Positions 6,676-7,034 of a stretch of DNA of 7,034 nt are shown here, in pieces. Within the stretch, counting starts at the first letter, position 1, and every line of letters starts with the position of its first letter. Source of the stretch: Verrucomicrobiia bacterium (GTDB taxonomy: Bacteria > Verrucomicrobiota > Verrucomicrobiia > Limisphaerales > Palsa-1400); the NCBI GenBank assembly GCA_025934545.1, contig JAICXV010000116.1:1-7034 (forward strand), read 5' to 3'. The position numbers were made by a program, and so were the translations under genes. The notes beneath the pieces are model-generated. The model searched no databases and had not been told where the DNA came from. It saw only the letters and a program-made list of their open reading frames with translations.

Positions 6676-6703
6676 TGTTAGGACGTAAGTGACCGGTGAT
6701 TGG

Positions 6704-7034
6704 CTACGTAATCCGCTGAATTACTTTGAATTGATCCGTCTTTGTCCGCCAAGCCTCGATCCATGGCTCAGAACCGCGTATCGTGAACACCATCAACTGA
6801 TCATCGAGCAAATCGTGCCAGTCATCATCCGCCATCGGAAAATGCCAACCTCCGAGGATTGCATAGATATCGGATTCAAAATAAATAGGGAACTCTCGCT
6901 GCCATACGCGCTCATATTCCCGCACAATGGCCGCTCCGTTAAAATTGCTGTTATAGCGGTCGGTTCGCTCCCATCCATGTGAGTGTATCCATTTGCCTAC
7001 AGCCTCCGAACCACGTGCGAATACGGCGTCGATC
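6704..7034 (-). CDS. Unrecognised protein, C-terminal 109 residues (5' end outside the window)
   Basis: The minus-strand frame is open from the right edge of the window to the TAG at 6704-6706, so the GTG at 6925 is not a likely start; 36 further codons lie upstream of it, reading I-D-A-V-F-A-R-G-S-E and on. The sequence is rich in Trp, Asp and aromatic residues, with Y-A-I-L-G-G-W-H-F-P and D-D-D-W-H-D-L-L-D-D-Q-L in the middle and V-F-T-I-R-G-S-E-P-W-I-E-A-W later, ending V-I-Q-R-I-T. No signal peptide or membrane segment is visible in this part. The look is of a small soluble cytoplasmic protein, and I do not recognise the family. It is coding-like in composition, unlike the opposite-strand frame. 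Its stop is 67 bases before the HupE-like ATG, and the promoter between them suggests it is a separate transcription unit or one with an internal promoter. Confidence 0.65.
   Translation of the reverse strand, partial: IDAVFARGSEAVGKWIHSHGWERTDRYNSNFNGAAIVREYERVWQREFPIYFESDIYAILGGWHFPMADDDWHDLLDDQLMVFTIRGSEPWIEAWRTKTDQFKVIQRIT

Noticed and set aside
6689..6982. A 97-codon plus-strand open frame
   Set aside because: It lies opposite the Trp/Asp-rich minus-strand gene, has no ribosome site, and its protein shows no recognisable order.

Overview
The window looks like a chromosomal piece of a soil or freshwater Verrucomicrobia-type bacterium, most likely of the Pedosphaera/Limisphaera group (subdivision 3). 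The main reason is the C-terminal module of the first gene (a G-x-x-G-x-x-Y-x-I-Q-x-S-x-x-x-x-x-W core ending in a F-Y-R motif), which I associate with secreted verrucomicrobial proteins. The mix of secreted proteins with low-complexity, beta-rich and metallohydrolase domains fits too. This assignment is inference from protein style, not from a marker gene. I see no rRNA or tRNA gene, CRISPR array, transposase or phage gene.

Layout. Positions 2-862 (+) hold the 3' part of a secreted phosphoesterase followed by an Ig-like domain and the verrucomicrobial C-terminal module. Positions 863-1070 are non-coding and contain a TTGACA box followed at once by an imperfect long inverted repeat and a second hairpin that competes for the same bases. 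Positions 1071-2819 (+) encode an exported 582-residue protein of unknown function. Its order is a disordered Asn/Ser segment, RHS-like tandem repeats, an Asn/Thr/Ile segment, a Tyr/Trp segment, an Ala/Glu-rich coiled coil and a small C-terminal domain. It ends at a textbook intrinsic terminator whose T-run lies in the 3' end of the convergent gene.

The rest is on the minus strand, read right to left. Positions 6704-7034 hold the 3' end of an unrecognised gene. Then comes a HupE/UreJ-type membrane protein with an EF-hand loop (5494-6636), and then a large secreted PHP-type metallohydrolase of the DUF3604/CehA-McbA kind with an N-terminal beta-propeller-like region (2881-5460). The last two are 33 nt apart and probably form an operon. 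A good sigma70-type promoter (6647-6675) lies just before the HupE-like gene. It carries a dyad in its spacer and predicts an almost leaderless mRNA.

How the genes may work together. The minus-strand pair joins a membrane protein of a family linked to nickel/cobalt handling to an exported enzyme with a three-metal-type PHP active site, so a metal-supply link is a reasonable but untested idea. The plus-strand genes are exported or cell-surface proteins with no evident link to that pair. I found no clear mobile or defence system. The most unusual items are the pairing of the HupE-like protein with the PHP enzyme, the modular 582-residue surface protein, and the two regulatory dyads.
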